This document shows, in pieces, positions 1 through 7,355 of a stretch of 64,000 nt of DNA. The stretch lies in assembly GCF_000720425.1 (NCBI RefSeq), contig NZ_JOAJ01000011.1, positions 1 to 64,000 on the forward strand, in the 5' to 3' direction. A model generated the notes under the pieces. That model made no database searches and was not told where the DNA came from. It was given only the letters and a program-made list of their open reading frames with translations. The stretch is from Nocardia rhamnosiphila NBRC 108938 (lineage in GTDB: Bacteria; Actinomycetota; Actinomycetes; Mycobacteriales; Mycobacteriaceae). How positions within the stretch are numbered: the first letter of the stretch is position 1; each line of letters opens with the position of its first letter. The translations under genes and the position numbers were made by a program.

Positions 1-158
1 TGCTCCCCCAGCTGGGCGGCGCCGCAGCAGCATTCGTCGGCGCCGTCGATCCCGCCCACAGCCTCGCTGTTCAACACCACACACTTGCCACCTTCTTCGG
101 CACCCACCTATCTCACTCCCGCGGCGAGAACCGAACAGCAGCACCCGGCTGCCCATGA
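1..158 (+). CDS. C-terminal end of an alpha/beta hydrolase (partial)
   Basis: Reading frame 3 is open from the window edge to a TGA at 156-158 (51 residues). The tail contains VGAVDPAHSLAVQHHTLATF and then FGTHLS. This resembles the last helix of PAF-acetylhydrolase/dienelactone-hydrolase-like proteins, where a dipeptide such as 'DP' or 'DG' is followed by a long helix ending in 'FFDRHL'. The catalytic residues lie outside the window, so the substrate cannot be inferred. The following 190 bases hold no convincing gene. The family call rests on a short tail only. Confidence 0.45.
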   Translation, partial: LPQLGGAAAAFVGAVDPAHSLAVQHHTLATFFGTHLSHSRGENRTAAPGCP

Positions 159-350
159 ACCCCGCAGCCGGACCACGCCACCTCGTCGAGGCAAGCCGCT
201 GATAAGTCCTGAACCGGAGCCAGGCCCACATCGACCGACGGACGCAACCGACAAGTACGCGCACGGCGTTGTCCTTCTCGAGCGCCGACTCCAGCCAGTC
301 CAGCATCGCCGACCGCACCGAAACGGTCATCAGGAGCGAGCGCAGGCAAG

Positions 351-455
351 GTGTTCACCAATGGAAGATTCTCGGACGAAATCCGCGGGTGAACATCGTT
401 GAGCAGCGATGATTCCGACGACCAGTGTTCAAAAATGCATCATGTAATGAACAGG
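351..455 (+). repeat. ~105-bp intergenic repeat, copy A
   Basis: First of three direct copies (351-455, 1171-1276, 2114-2218). Aligned by eye, A and C are colinear without gaps for about 80 bp, and A and B need only 1-nt indels. Shared blocks are AGCGAYGAT, GTGTTCA 17-18 nt later, and CATC. Half-sites TGAACA/TGTTCA recur at fixed spacing and in both orientations. Copy A lies downstream of the LysE gene. The 159-481 gap otherwise shows nothing. Confidence 0.7.
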
Positions 456-481
456 CCCGGCGGAAAGGTGCCGCAGGTAGT

Positions 482-1120
482 TCAGCTCTCGGTGGCGAGG
501 CGGCCGCCAAATCCGATCAATGTCATGCCCGCGATCGCGTCCAGGCGACGGCGCACTCGCGGGGTCTGCATCCAGGTGGCGATCTTCCCGGCTGCGGCGA
601 CCAGGATCGCGCAGTAGATCGCGGTCAGCACGATGTAGAGGGCGCCCAGTGTCAGCGTGGTCCAGCCGACCGAATACCCGTGCGGGACGAAGCCGGGCAG
701 GAAGCTGATGAACACGATGCCGATCTTCGGGTTGAGTAGGTCGGTGAGCAGGCCGGAGCCGAAACCCCCGGCGCGGCTCATCGGCGAAACCGGCCGCGTC
801 GGCGCGGGATCGGCGGCCGCGACGGCGGGGGCCGCGCGCAGGACCGACCGCAACGACTGCACGCCCATCCAGACCAGGTAGCAGGCTCCGATGATCTTTA
901 GTGCGTCGTAGCCGAGTTCACTGGCCTGCAGCAACGCCGACAATCCCGCGACAGCGGCCAGCATCCACACCATCAGGCCGCACAACACTCCGATCGAGGT
1001 GAGCACTCCCTCCCGGCGGCCGCCGCGCACCAGCCCGCGCAACACCACCAAGGTGTCAGGGCCCGGCAGGATGACGAGCAGCACCGCGGCGAGGGTGAAC
1101 GAGACAAGGGAAGTGAGCAC
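482..1120 (-). CDS. LysE/RhtB-family amino-acid exporter
   Basis: A 212-aa membrane protein that should export an amino acid or derivative across the inner membrane. The N-terminus (LVSFTLAAVLLVILPGPDTL) is the diagnostic first helix of the LysE family with its PGP motif. The second half carries GFGSGLLTDLLNPK and then GIVFISFLPGF, the conserved 'N-P-K' loop. About six hydrophobic segments are visible and the length is normal (200-220 aa). The start is GTG at 1120. The gene is divergent from the VOC gene at 1328 and repeat copy B lies between them, so the repeat may hold the promoters of both. The substrate cannot be predicted. Confidence 0.85.
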   Translation of the reverse strand: MLTSLVSFTLAAVLLVILPGPDTLVVLRGLVRGGRREGVLTSIGVLCGLMVWMLAAVAGLSALLQASELGYDALKIIGACYLVWMGVQSLRSVLRAAPAVAAADPAPTRPVSPMSRAGGFGSGLLTDLLNPKIGIVFISFLPGFVPHGYSVGWTTLTLGALYIVLTAIYCAILVAAAGKIATWMQTPRVRRRLDAIAGMTLIGFGGRLATES

Positions 1121-1170
1121 CCACCGATCCTAGGAGGCGCTGCGAGGCGCCCTACAAGGCACATCGCCGC

Positions 1171-1276
1171 TGTTCATAAATGGGAGGATTACGGGCAGGG
1201 TCAGCGCTGTAAGCATCGTTGAACAGCGACGATCCCGCCCACAGGTGTTCATCAATACATCATTTGTTTGAACAGG
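1171..1276 (+). repeat. ~105-bp intergenic repeat, copy B
   Basis: Second copy of the element described at 351-455, located in the divergent intergenic region between the LysE exporter and the VOC protein. It has the block TTGAACAGCGACGATCCC, then GTGTTCA and a closing TTGAACAGG, so TGAACA half-sites flank the core on both sides. It is one or two nucleotides longer than copy A. Confidence 0.7.
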
Positions 1277-1327
1277 TTTCCTGTCGCGACATCCGGTTGG
1301 CAATGGTTTCTGCGATGCTTACGGGCC

Positions 1328-2053
1328 ATGAGTGCGCAGCCTTCTGGAGGTCTGGTCCCCCGACCCGATGGGACATTCTGCTGGGTGGACCTGAAGACGC
1401 GGGATCCGAACGCGGCGGCAGCCTTCTTCGAACGCGCGCTGGGCTGGACTGTCGAGACCGACCAGGACTCGTGGCGGCGGGCTACTGTCATCCGGGTGGG
1501 CGAGCACCGCATCGGCGGACTCAGTGACGTGACGGCAGCTGTTTATCCGCCCGGGACACCCCCGCACATCGCCTGCTACCTGGCGGTCGACGAGGTGGAC
1601 GCGCGGGTCGCGGCCGCGGTCGAGGCCGGCGCCCGACTAGTGGTGGCGCCCTTCGATGCCGGGGACGACGGCCGGATCGCGACACTGATCGATCCGTTCG
1701 GCGCGGCAGTGTCGCTGTGGCGGCGGGCACCGCGGAGGGGTTGGACGCATCCGCGGGCGACCGGGGCGGCGCCGCGGCGACTGCAGCACCTGAGCGCGGA
1801 TCCACCAGCCGCCGCCGAGTTCTACCAGCGCCTCCTCGGAATGGCCGATCCCGACACCGACTTCACCGGGCTCGCAAAGCCGAACACGGTGCCGGGCTGG
1901 CGCCTGATCGTCGCCGTCGACTCCGTCACCGAGGTTCAACGGCGAGCGGGCGAGTCGCATGGCGGAACCGGGCGGGTGGATCCCGGAAGCGACCGGGGCA
2001 TGATTGCCGATCTCACCGCACCCGATGGCCTCACCTTCTCCATCGAGGGCTGA
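1328..2053 (+). CDS. VOC (glyoxalase/bleomycin-resistance fold) family protein
   Basis: A 241-aa protein with two tandem VOC modules, roughly residues 15-115 and 130-240. Module 1 starts with GTFCWVDLKTRDPNAAAAFF followed by ERALGW, the usual first strand and helix of VOC proteins. It ends with IATLIDPFGAAVSLW, the conserved 'DP.G..' strand. Module 2 has LSADPPAAAEFYQRLLGM and ends in TAPDGLTFSI. Such two-module actinobacterial proteins are usually annotated as hydroxylase-like or glyoxalase-like; the actual reaction is unknown. ATG 1328 is preferred to upstream in-frame starts because it directly precedes the conserved region. The gene sits between repeat copies B and C. Confidence 0.8.
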   Translation: MSAQPSGGLVPRPDGTFCWVDLKTRDPNAAAAFFERALGWTVETDQDSWRRATVIRVGEHRIGGLSDVTAAVYPPGTPPHIACYLAVDEVDARVAAAVEAGARLVVAPFDAGDDGRIATLIDPFGAAVSLWRRAPRRGWTHPRATGAAPRRLQHLSADPPAAAEFYQRLLGMADPDTDFTGLAKPNTVPGWRLIVAVDSVTEVQRRAGESHGGTGRVDPGSDRGMIADLTAPDGLTFSIEG

Positions 2054-2113
2054 CTCCGGGAACCGGTTTCGCAGCGGACCGAGGATGGAGCGCCCGAGAT
2101 ACTGCCCTTCCCG

Positions 2114-2218
2114 CTGTCCAAAAAAGGGGTAGTTCTGGGCGAAATTCGGTCGAATATATCTATGACCAGCGATGATATCGCCTATCCGTGTTCAAGAACG
2201 CATCGTTTTACGGACGCC
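2114..2218 (+). repeat. ~105-bp intergenic repeat, copy C
   Basis: Third and most divergent copy of the 351-455 element, downstream of the VOC gene. It shares CGAAAT, ACCAGCGATGAT and CCGTGTTCA at the same spacing as copy A, but has lost the terminal TGAACA. Confidence 0.6.
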
Positions 2219-2243
2219 GACGCTCGGTATCAGCATCAGGAAT

Positions 2244-2264
2244 GTTCACCCATAGCGGGTGAAC
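2244..2264. promoter_or_regulatory. Perfect 8-bp inverted repeat (GTTCACCC/GGGTGAAC)
   Basis: GTTCACCC at 2244-2251, a 5-nt spacer (ATAGC), and GGGTGAAC at 2257-2264. It lies 26 bp after repeat copy C and reuses the TTCA/TGAA half-site of that element. It could be an operator or a small hairpin. No T-tract follows, so a classical terminator is less likely. No gene was found in the rest of 2265-2570. Confidence 0.45.
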
Positions 2265-2570
2265 CGCGTCTCGCTCAGCTGCTCATAAGCTGTACTGCCC
2301 GAACGGAGGAGCACTGCGAGCCGCGAGCCGCTCACTGCTCCCGATGACTTGACACCCGCGGGCAGATCTTGCATTAGACCTCAACTCGGCCCGTTTTGGC
2401 GGATGTACCGCTCCCGAGAGCTCAAACGGCCCACGCTTACAGCTTCTGATACTCGCGAATCCGTCCCAGCATGGCACCACACTAGCGCGTCACCGTAGTA
2501 CCCGCCGAAAATCGGGCGGATAGCCGAGTACCCGCAGCTGAAGGCGCTAGCGATGGTGGCCTCCAAGTGC

Positions 2571-2646
2571 AGGACGGCACTCACCGATAGATCACGACGA
2601 TCAGGGATATCCGAACTCCGTTGGTTTCTCGGCGATCACTACCGGA
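2571..2646 (+). repeat. Left copy of a 76-77 bp inverted repeat (IS remnant)
   Basis: This stretch, beginning AGGACGGCACTCACCGATAG, matches the reverse complement of 5029-5105 with one 1-nt indel and one clear substitution. The right copy abuts a truncated ISL3-type transposase, so both are probably remnants of one insertion sequence. The pair brackets the hydrolase-regulator-methyltransferase cassette (2732-4986). Confidence 0.75.
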
Positions 2647-2671
2647 CCCCCACCTGGACATGGAGCAGGGT

Positions 2672-2711
2672 GTTGCTATAGATTTCAGTCGTGACTGAAT
2701 TCTATAGCAAC
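2672..2711. promoter_or_regulatory. 40-bp near-perfect palindrome, probable operator of the GbsR/MarR regulator
   Basis: The left arm GTTGCTATAGATTTCAGTC (2672-2690) and right arm GACTGAATTCTATAGCAAC (2693-2711) flank a 2-nt centre and mismatch at one position pair only. The core TTCAGTC-GT-GACTGAA is a typical dimeric winged-helix operator. It ends 20 bp before the hydrolase start, so binding should block the cassette promoter. Assignment to the regulator at 3708 is inferred from position. Confidence 0.7.
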
Positions 2712-2731
2712 GAACGCCTCTCGGAGTGTTC

Positions 2732-3694
2732 ATGACCGTGCAGCGAGAACCCGTGACATTCACCAGCCTGGGCACCCGCTGCGCAGGCGACCTCTACCTG
2801 CCGGACGAGGTGTCCGCGGACTCACCCGCGCCCGCGCTGGTACTCGGACACAGTGGCGTGATGGTGAAGGAGGCACTGGTCTACTTCGCCCCCTACTTCG
2901 TGCGAGCGGGCTTCGTCGTGCTGGCCATCGACTACCGCACCGTCGGGTCGAGCGAGGGCGAGCCGCGCGGGCTGGACTACCCGGAACGGCAGGTGGAGGA
3001 CTTCCGCAGCGCGATCTCCTACCTCCAGACGCGACCGGAGGTCCAACCAGAGCGCATCGGCCTGTGGGGCGTCAGCATCGGCGGCTCCGTCGCCGTCCAG
3101 GCCGCTGTGCTCGACCGGCGCGCCAAGTGTGTCGTCGTGCAGAGCCCGAGTGTGTGGAACGGGTGGCGGTACCTGGAGCGGCTGCTCGGCCGGAATGGGC
3201 TGCACGCACTGCGCGAGCGGCTGGACGAGGACTGGCAACGCCGCTACGAGACCGGCGAGAGCGCCCGCGTGCCGCACCTGAACCTGGACCACGAGACCGC
3301 CAAGGGCGCCCAAGACCTGTCGAGCGAGCTGTATCCCACCTACCGCAACGAGAAGACCCTCGACTCCACCGAGCAAATGCTCACCTTCGCGCCGGAGAAC
3401 CTCATCGACCGGCTCACGCCGACGCCGCTGCTGATGATCGCCAACGGAGGCCACGATCCGTACCACATGCTCGAGGAAGCGCAGACCGCCTTCGCCAAGG
3501 CAGGCGAGCCCAAGCGACTGGAGGTTCTGCCCTACGACGTCCTCGGCCTCTACACCGGCCCCGGACTGGAGGAGGCGATGGGCCTGGCCGTCGATTGGTT
3601 CGACCGGTACCTGCGCCGGACCCGACTGGCCACCACCACCCCGACGCCCACCCACGAGTCCGTCGCCGCTATGAATGGTGACCACCGGACATAG
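2732..3694 (+). CDS. Alpha/beta hydrolase (YcjY/CocE-like)
   Basis: A 320-aa hydrolase-fold protein, first gene of a three-gene cassette. The oxyanion/HG-type region reads PALVLGHSGVMVKE. The nucleophile elbow is GLWGVSIGGS (G-V-S-I-G), followed by VVVQSPSVWNGW and a late acidic loop MIANGGHDPYHM. In relatives the C-terminal triad His sits in a 'GHFD.Y.GP' segment; here the equivalent is YDVLGLYTGPG with no His, so catalysis may be altered or lost. ATG 2732 follows a GGAG six bases upstream; a GTG at 2726 is also in frame. The 40-bp palindrome lies just upstream and the regulator follows 13 bp downstream. Substrate unknown. Confidence 0.75.
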   Translation: MTVQREPVTFTSLGTRCAGDLYLPDEVSADSPAPALVLGHSGVMVKEALVYFAPYFVRAGFVVLAIDYRTVGSSEGEPRGLDYPERQVEDFRSAISYLQTRPEVQPERIGLWGVSIGGSVAVQAAVLDRRAKCVVVQSPSVWNGWRYLERLLGRNGLHALRERLDEDWQRRYETGESARVPHLNLDHETAKGAQDLSSELYPTYRNEKTLDSTEQMLTFAPENLIDRLTPTPLLMIANGGHDPYHMLEEAQTAFAKAGEPKRLEVLPYDVLGLYTGPGLEEAMGLAVDWFDRYLRRTRLATTTPTPTHESVAAMNGDHRT

Positions 3695-3707
3695 GGAGTG
3701 AGGCGCT

Positions 3708-4154
3708 ATGGGCGACGAACGGCAGGACCAGCTCATGCGGTGGGTGGAACGGGTAGCCACCTTCTGCGTCGAGGAGTGGGGGCTGCCGCCGATCACCGGG
3801 CGCGTCCTCGGCTGGCTGATGATCTGCGACCCACCTGAGCAGTCCGCCGGCGGAATCGCCGACACCATCCAGGCCAGCCGCGCGTCCCTGACCTCCAACA
3901 TGCGCCTGCTCACCGCCATCGGGCTGGTGCGCAAGGTCCGCCGCCCCGGCGACCGCACCGCCTATTACCGCATCGAGGACGACGCCTGGCACAAGGTCGT
4001 CCAACGCAAACTCGATAGCCTCAGCGCGTTCGGCGACATCGCCGAGGAGGGCTTCGCCCTCACCGAAGGCGTACATACCGAACGCATCAAGGCGGCCCAG
4101 GAATCCCTGACCTGGCTGCGGGACATCGCCGCCCGCACCCCCCCGAAGCACTAG
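3708..4154 (+). CDS. GbsR/MarR-family transcriptional regulator
   Basis: A 148-aa winged-helix regulator. It shows the family hallmarks WVERVATFCVEEWGLPPITG and RVLGWLMICDPPEQSAGGIA, then the recognition region IQASRASLTSNMRLLTAIGL and a wing RKVRRPGDRTAYYRI. The C-terminal helix probably dimerises. Proteins of this type are usually encoded next to the exporters or hydrolases they repress and bind dyads like the one at 2672-2711. The gene lies 13 bp after the hydrolase and 7 bp before the methyltransferase, so all three are probably co-transcribed and autorepressed. The ligand is unknown. Confidence 0.85.
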   Translation: MGDERQDQLMRWVERVATFCVEEWGLPPITGRVLGWLMICDPPEQSAGGIADTIQASRASLTSNMRLLTAIGLVRKVRRPGDRTAYYRIEDDAWHKVVQRKLDSLSAFGDIAEEGFALTEGVHTERIKAAQESLTWLRDIAARTPPKH

Positions 4155-4161
4155 GAAACCC

Positions 4162-4986
4162 ATGCCATCGCAACAACTCGGCCTCAGCCCGGCCCAGGAG
4201 ACGCTGTTTCTCACCCTGTGCGCACGAGCAATGGACAGCACGGAACCGAACCCGATCCTCGGCGACACTCTCGCCGCAGCGGTCGCGGACCGGATCGCCG
4301 AGGATACCGGTTACGACTTCGCCAAGCTCAAACTCACACCGAGCCTCGTCGCCAGCACCGCGCTCCGCGCCAAAAAGCTCGACGACGTCATCCACCAGTT
4401 CGTTACCACGCACCCCGACGCGATCGTCGTCGACCTGGGCTGCGGCCTCGACACCCGGTTGGCCCGCTGCACCCCACCCTCCGGCGTCGACTGGTACGAC
4501 GTCGACTTACCCGAGGTCACAGACCTGCGCCAGCGATACCTCCCGGACCGGTCACACCTGGTCGCCGCGGATGTCACCGAGCCCAACTGGTCACAGGCCC
4601 TGCCGGACGACCGACCCGCCATGATCGTGGCCGAAGGCCTGCTGCCCTTCCTGCCCGGCGACTCGTTCCAGACCATGATCCGTCAACTGGTCACCCGGCT
4701 CTCGGCCGGCGAACTCGCGCTCAACGGCTACACCCGCTTCGCCGCCTGGGCGATGAAATACCACCCCTCCATCAAGGCCCTCGGCATCGACGCCGCCCAA
4801 GGCTTCGACGACCCGCACGAGCCGGAGCACTGGGACGCCGGCCTCACCCTCGTAGCAGAGCAACTACTCACCCGCGCCCCGGAAGTGGCCGCGTTCCCGC
4901 AACCGGTGCGTGCACTCACCCGCCTCATGGCCCGCAGCACCGCGATGTCCCGCCAGGGCACACGCATACTCCACTATCGATTCTGA
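4162..4986 (+). CDS. Class I SAM-dependent O-methyltransferase, TcmP/PPM1-LCMT family
   Basis: A 274-aa methyltransferase of the family that includes TcmP-type polyketide O-methyltransferases and leucine carboxyl methyltransferase. The SAM-binding motif I is IVVDLGCGLDTRLARC. Motif II is VDWYDVDLPEVTDLRQ, and the post-motif strand is PAMIVAEGLLPFLPGD. The length is normal. It is the last gene of the palindrome-controlled cassette, 7 bp after the regulator. Small actinobacterial loci of this kind commonly modify or detoxify a small molecule; that role is inference. Confidence 0.85.
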   Translation: MPSQQLGLSPAQETLFLTLCARAMDSTEPNPILGDTLAAAVADRIAEDTGYDFAKLKLTPSLVASTALRAKKLDDVIHQFVTTHPDAIVVDLGCGLDTRLARCTPPSGVDWYDVDLPEVTDLRQRYLPDRSHLVAADVTEPNWSQALPDDRPAMIVAEGLLPFLPGDSFQTMIRQLVTRLSAGELALNGYTRFAAWAMKYHPSIKALGIDAAQGFDDPHEPEHWDAGLTLVAEQLLTRAPEVAAFPQPVRALTRLMARSTAMSRQGTRILHYRF

Positions 4987-5028
4987 ACAGCGCGCCTACC
5001 TCACTTCCAGGTGGCTACGACACGGGGT

Positions 5029-5105
5029 TCCGGTAGTGATCGCCGAGAATCCAACGGAGTTCGGCATATCCCTGATCGTCGTGATCTATCGGTGAGTGCC
5101 GTCCT
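5029..5105 (-). repeat. Right copy of the 76-77 bp inverted repeat (IS remnant)
   Basis: Reverse complement of 2571-2646 with one extra G. On the minus strand the reading frame of the adjoining transposase runs into this sequence, so the repeat marks the point where the transposase is cut. The copies are 2.4 kb apart and point inward, like the ends of a composite transposon. Confidence 0.75.
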
Positions 5106-5323
5106 CCGCCCAGAGGCCGCAGACGGATCAGCAACCTCCGTCCGCCCACCGGCGCGTCGACCAGGTTGCGCTCGTACCGGCTGTGCACCCTGGTCGCATC
5201 GCACCCGCAGCACCTGCAGGCCACCGCCCCCGCCAGCGCGGATGGCCGGATACACACCACGCCGCTGACCTCTTCGACTTCCTCGACGGCCACCCCGGCC
5301 AGGTGCGGCAGCAGCAAACGCAC
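5106..5323 (-). pseudogene. ISL3-family transposase, N-terminal fragment
   Basis: About 73 residues from GTG 5323 match the start of ISL3 transposases: RLLLPHLAGVAVEEVEEVSG, then the zinc-ribbon start CRCCGCDATRVHSRYERNL and DAPVGGRRLLIRLR. In intact proteins the ribbon continues with a second Cys pair and then a long DDE domain. Here the homology stops after LLIRLR at about 5106 and the frame enters the 77-bp repeat. The transposase is therefore inactive. The region 5324-5578 holds no gene, only the inverted repeat at 5416-5458. Confidence 0.7.
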
Positions 5324-5415
5324 ACCACGATCAACACACAGTCAGACATGATCACAAGACCCGTGCGACCTCCGGGCTCAGGGGGTAGCGGCTCATCCGC
5401 CAGAAATCCGCGGTA

Positions 5416-5458
5416 GCAATTTACGGCACATGGTGACCCACTATCTGCCGTAAATTGC
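5416..5458. repeat. Perfect 13-bp inverted repeat with 17-nt spacer
   Basis: GCAATTTACGGCA (5416-5428) and TGCCGTAAATTGC (5446-5458) are exact complements. The stem is AT-richer than its surroundings. It lies about 90 bp upstream of the ISL3 fragment and could be an IS terminal structure, an operator, or the terminator of the minus-strand gene at 5579-6085 read from the other side. No T-tract is visible. Confidence 0.5.
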
Positions 5459-5578
5459 GAGTCCGTCCTGGCGTGATGACGGTTCCGACTCGGGAAGCTG
5501 TCTGCTATAGAGCTCGAGGGGTGTTCGGGATGGGATCGGTGCGGACGCGGTGAAAATCTATCTCGGCACGATCCCCGG

Positions 5579-6085
5579 TCAGTCTTCGTCGAAAACGAGG
5601 ACCGTGACGATGATCCCGCTGCCGACACCGGTCACCACCGCGTCGAACACATGCCGTGTCACCGGGTTCCAGCCGCCGGCACCGTCAGTGTTACTCCACC
5701 AGCGGCTTCCATAGCCAAGAAGGCGAACCAGCGAACCGAACACCTCACTTGCCTCGACCCGGTTATAGCGTCCGCGCGAGCCGTAGGCGAGCGTAGTCGA
5801 GGCAATACCGATCAGTCGGCGCACAGCACCGTCCACATCGATCTCGGCGAGACGGTCAGCTAGTTCCGCAGACGAGCCCGGAACGTCTACCGGCACCTTG
5901 GGGTACCAACGCTCGAGAACACCGAGACCTTCGATCAGCTCGAACACCTCACGTGGCATCCGCGCTGCATCGCCGAGATTCGCCCACGCATGCATCTCCC
6001 CATTCCCGAGCGGTCCGCTCGAGCCGGACAGCAAAGCACGGATACGGTCAAGGCGATCGCCGACCGGCAGAATCTCGGAAGTCAC
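5579..6085 (-). CDS. Hypothetical protein
   Basis: A 168-aa soluble protein with no recognised family. The frame stays open much further upstream, but that part is low-complexity Arg/Gly/Ser sequence antisense to the MmpS gene. GTG 6085 (VTSEILPVGDRL) is therefore the likely start. The body has a plausible composition: GNGEMHAWANLGDAARMPRE, LERWYPKVPVD, then a helical region with RLIGIASTTLAYGSRGRYNR. The C-terminus is hydrophobic (VVTGVGSGIIVTVLVF). It is divergent from the MmpS-like gene. Function unknown. Confidence 0.5.
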   Translation of the reverse strand: MTSEILPVGDRLDRIRALLSGSSGPLGNGEMHAWANLGDAARMPREVFELIEGLGVLERWYPKVPVDVPGSSAELADRLAEIDVDGAVRRLIGIASTTLAYGSRGRYNRVEASEVFGSLVRLLGYGSRWWSNTDGAGGWNPVTRHVFDAVVTGVGSGIIVTVLVFDED

Positions 6086-6355
6086 GCCGCCCAGCTTCGC
6101 ACGGCTGGTGTTTCGCCATCCAGCCCGCGACCAGCTGCCTACCGCCGGACTTTCGGCGGGTGCACCCCTACCCCCGCTCGAGCCACACCCATCACGAAAA
6201 GTGCGCCAGATCCGAATTCCGACATCGTCTATGAACGAAGTCTGGTGTCGCGCGGAGCCTGTCGGGCGAGCTCGTGACGGCGAAAGTGACGTCACTGCGC
6301 GTGCTCGAGAAAGTGGCTCTGCGGCTTCACGGTCTGATGCGGAAGGAACAAGACC

Positions 6356-6892
6356 ATGACCAGCCAGCCGCCGTACCCGGGTGACGACCCACCCCGACGA
6401 CACCTCCCGGGCCCCGGCCCCTACCCGCCCGAATATCACCTGTCTGCGCCCTACGGGGGCGACCCCCGGGCCGGCTATCTCCGGCCATCGAAGAAGAAGA
6501 CGAAATGGCCATGGATCCTCGGCGCGATCGTAGTGGCGTTGCTGGTGTTCCTCGGCGCCTGTATCGCTTTCACCGGCGGCGGCGACCAGGAGCAACAGAT
6601 CAGAGAGCCGGTCACCCTCACCTACGAGGTGAGCAGCGACGGCCCGCTGGCCGCCAACATCTCCTACACCAGCGGCGACGGCGCCACCATCGAGCAGGCC
6701 GACCTGCAGCGCTTGCCCTGGAACACACAGGTCACCATGACCGGCCTCGACCACCTCTTCTCCCTGACCGCCCAGGCAGACCGGGCGGCCACCACCATCA
6801 CCCGCACGGTCGGCGAAGACGGCAAGATCCTGACCGCACACACCGCCACCGGACCCTCCGCCATCGTTTCCTGCCGCGGAAACGCCGGCTGA
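6356..6892 (+). CDS. MmpS-family membrane protein
   Basis: A 178-aa protein. The first 45 residues are Pro/Gly/Tyr-rich and cytosolic. A basic patch SKKKTKWPW leads into one transmembrane helix (ILGAIVVALLVFLGACIAF). The extracytoplasmic beta-rich domain begins VTLTYEVSSDGPLAANISYT and ends ATGPSAIVSCRGNAG, the usual MmpS pattern with a terminal Cys. MmpS proteins normally assist MmpL lipid/siderophore transporters; no mmpL lies nearby, so this is a stand-alone copy as often seen in Nocardia. ATG 6356 lies about 10 bp after a GGAAGGA-like ribosome site. Confidence 0.8.
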   Translation: MTSQPPYPGDDPPRRHLPGPGPYPPEYHLSAPYGGDPRAGYLRPSKKKTKWPWILGAIVVALLVFLGACIAFTGGGDQEQQIREPVTLTYEVSSDGPLAANISYTSGDGATIEQADLQRLPWNTQVTMTGLDHLFSLTAQADRAATTITRTVGEDGKILTAHTATGPSAIVSCRGNAG

Positions 6893-6993
6893 GCCGCCCG
6901 TACCCGTGCGCGGCCTGACAGCAATGCCTGCCCGGTGGTCACCGGGCGCGGGTCGCGGTGCCGACGATGGCCGCGGTCAAGCGCAATTCGCTA

Positions 6994-7011
6994 TTTAGCT
7001 ATAAAGCTAAA
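6994..7011. promoter_or_regulatory. Operator of the ArsR regulator at 7020
   Basis: TTTAGCT-ATAA-AGCTAAA, a perfect 7-bp inverted repeat with a 4-nt spacer, ends 8 bp before the ArsR start codon. Its AT-rich sequence stands out from the GC-rich surroundings and probably overlaps the promoter. Autoregulation is inferred. Confidence 0.6.
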
Positions 7012-7019
7012 ATACAGGC

Positions 7020-7355
7020 ATGACCGAGATCGGGCCTGAAGAGGAAGCCGGAGTGTTCCGCGCGCTGGCCGACCCCACGCGCCGGCAGATCCTGGAGGAT
7101 CTGCGCTCCGGCGAGTTGACCGCCGGGGATATCGCCGCCAAGTTTCCGATCAGTGGTCCGTCGATCTCCCGGCATCTGGGCGTACTCAAGGCAGCCGGGC
7201 TCGTCCGAGAGCGACGAGCCGGCAATCGAATCTTCTACTCCCTTGTCGAGGAACGACTGGCGCTGTGTGTCGGCAGGTTCCTGAGCGCGATCTGCCCGGA
7301 GCAGGTCATCGTCAGACAGCGCAGACCGCGAACCACCAAGAACAAGGGAACCTGA
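7020..7355 (+). CDS. ArsR-family (SdpR-like) autorepressor
   Basis: A 111-aa winged-helix repressor. The N-terminus GVFRALADPTRRQILEDLRS is diagnostic of ArsR/SdpR proteins. The recognition helix region is FPISGPSISRHLGVLKAAGL, followed by the wing RERRAGNRIFYSLVEERL. No Cys metal-binding box (ELCVCDL type) is present, so it is not a classical arsenic/metal sensor. Its stop overlaps the ATG of the DUF2071 gene (TGATG), indicating translational coupling. The dyad at 6994-7011 is its probable operator. Confidence 0.85.
   Translation: MTEIGPEEEAGVFRALADPTRRQILEDLRSGELTAGDIAAKFPISGPSISRHLGVLKAAGLVRERRAGNRIFYSLVEERLALCVGRFLSAICPEQVIVRQRRPRTTKNKGT

Noticed and set aside
6086..6841. Upstream extension of the minus-strand frame of the 5579-6085 gene
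   Set aside because: It is antisense to the MmpS gene and low-complexity; the real start is more likely GTG 6085.
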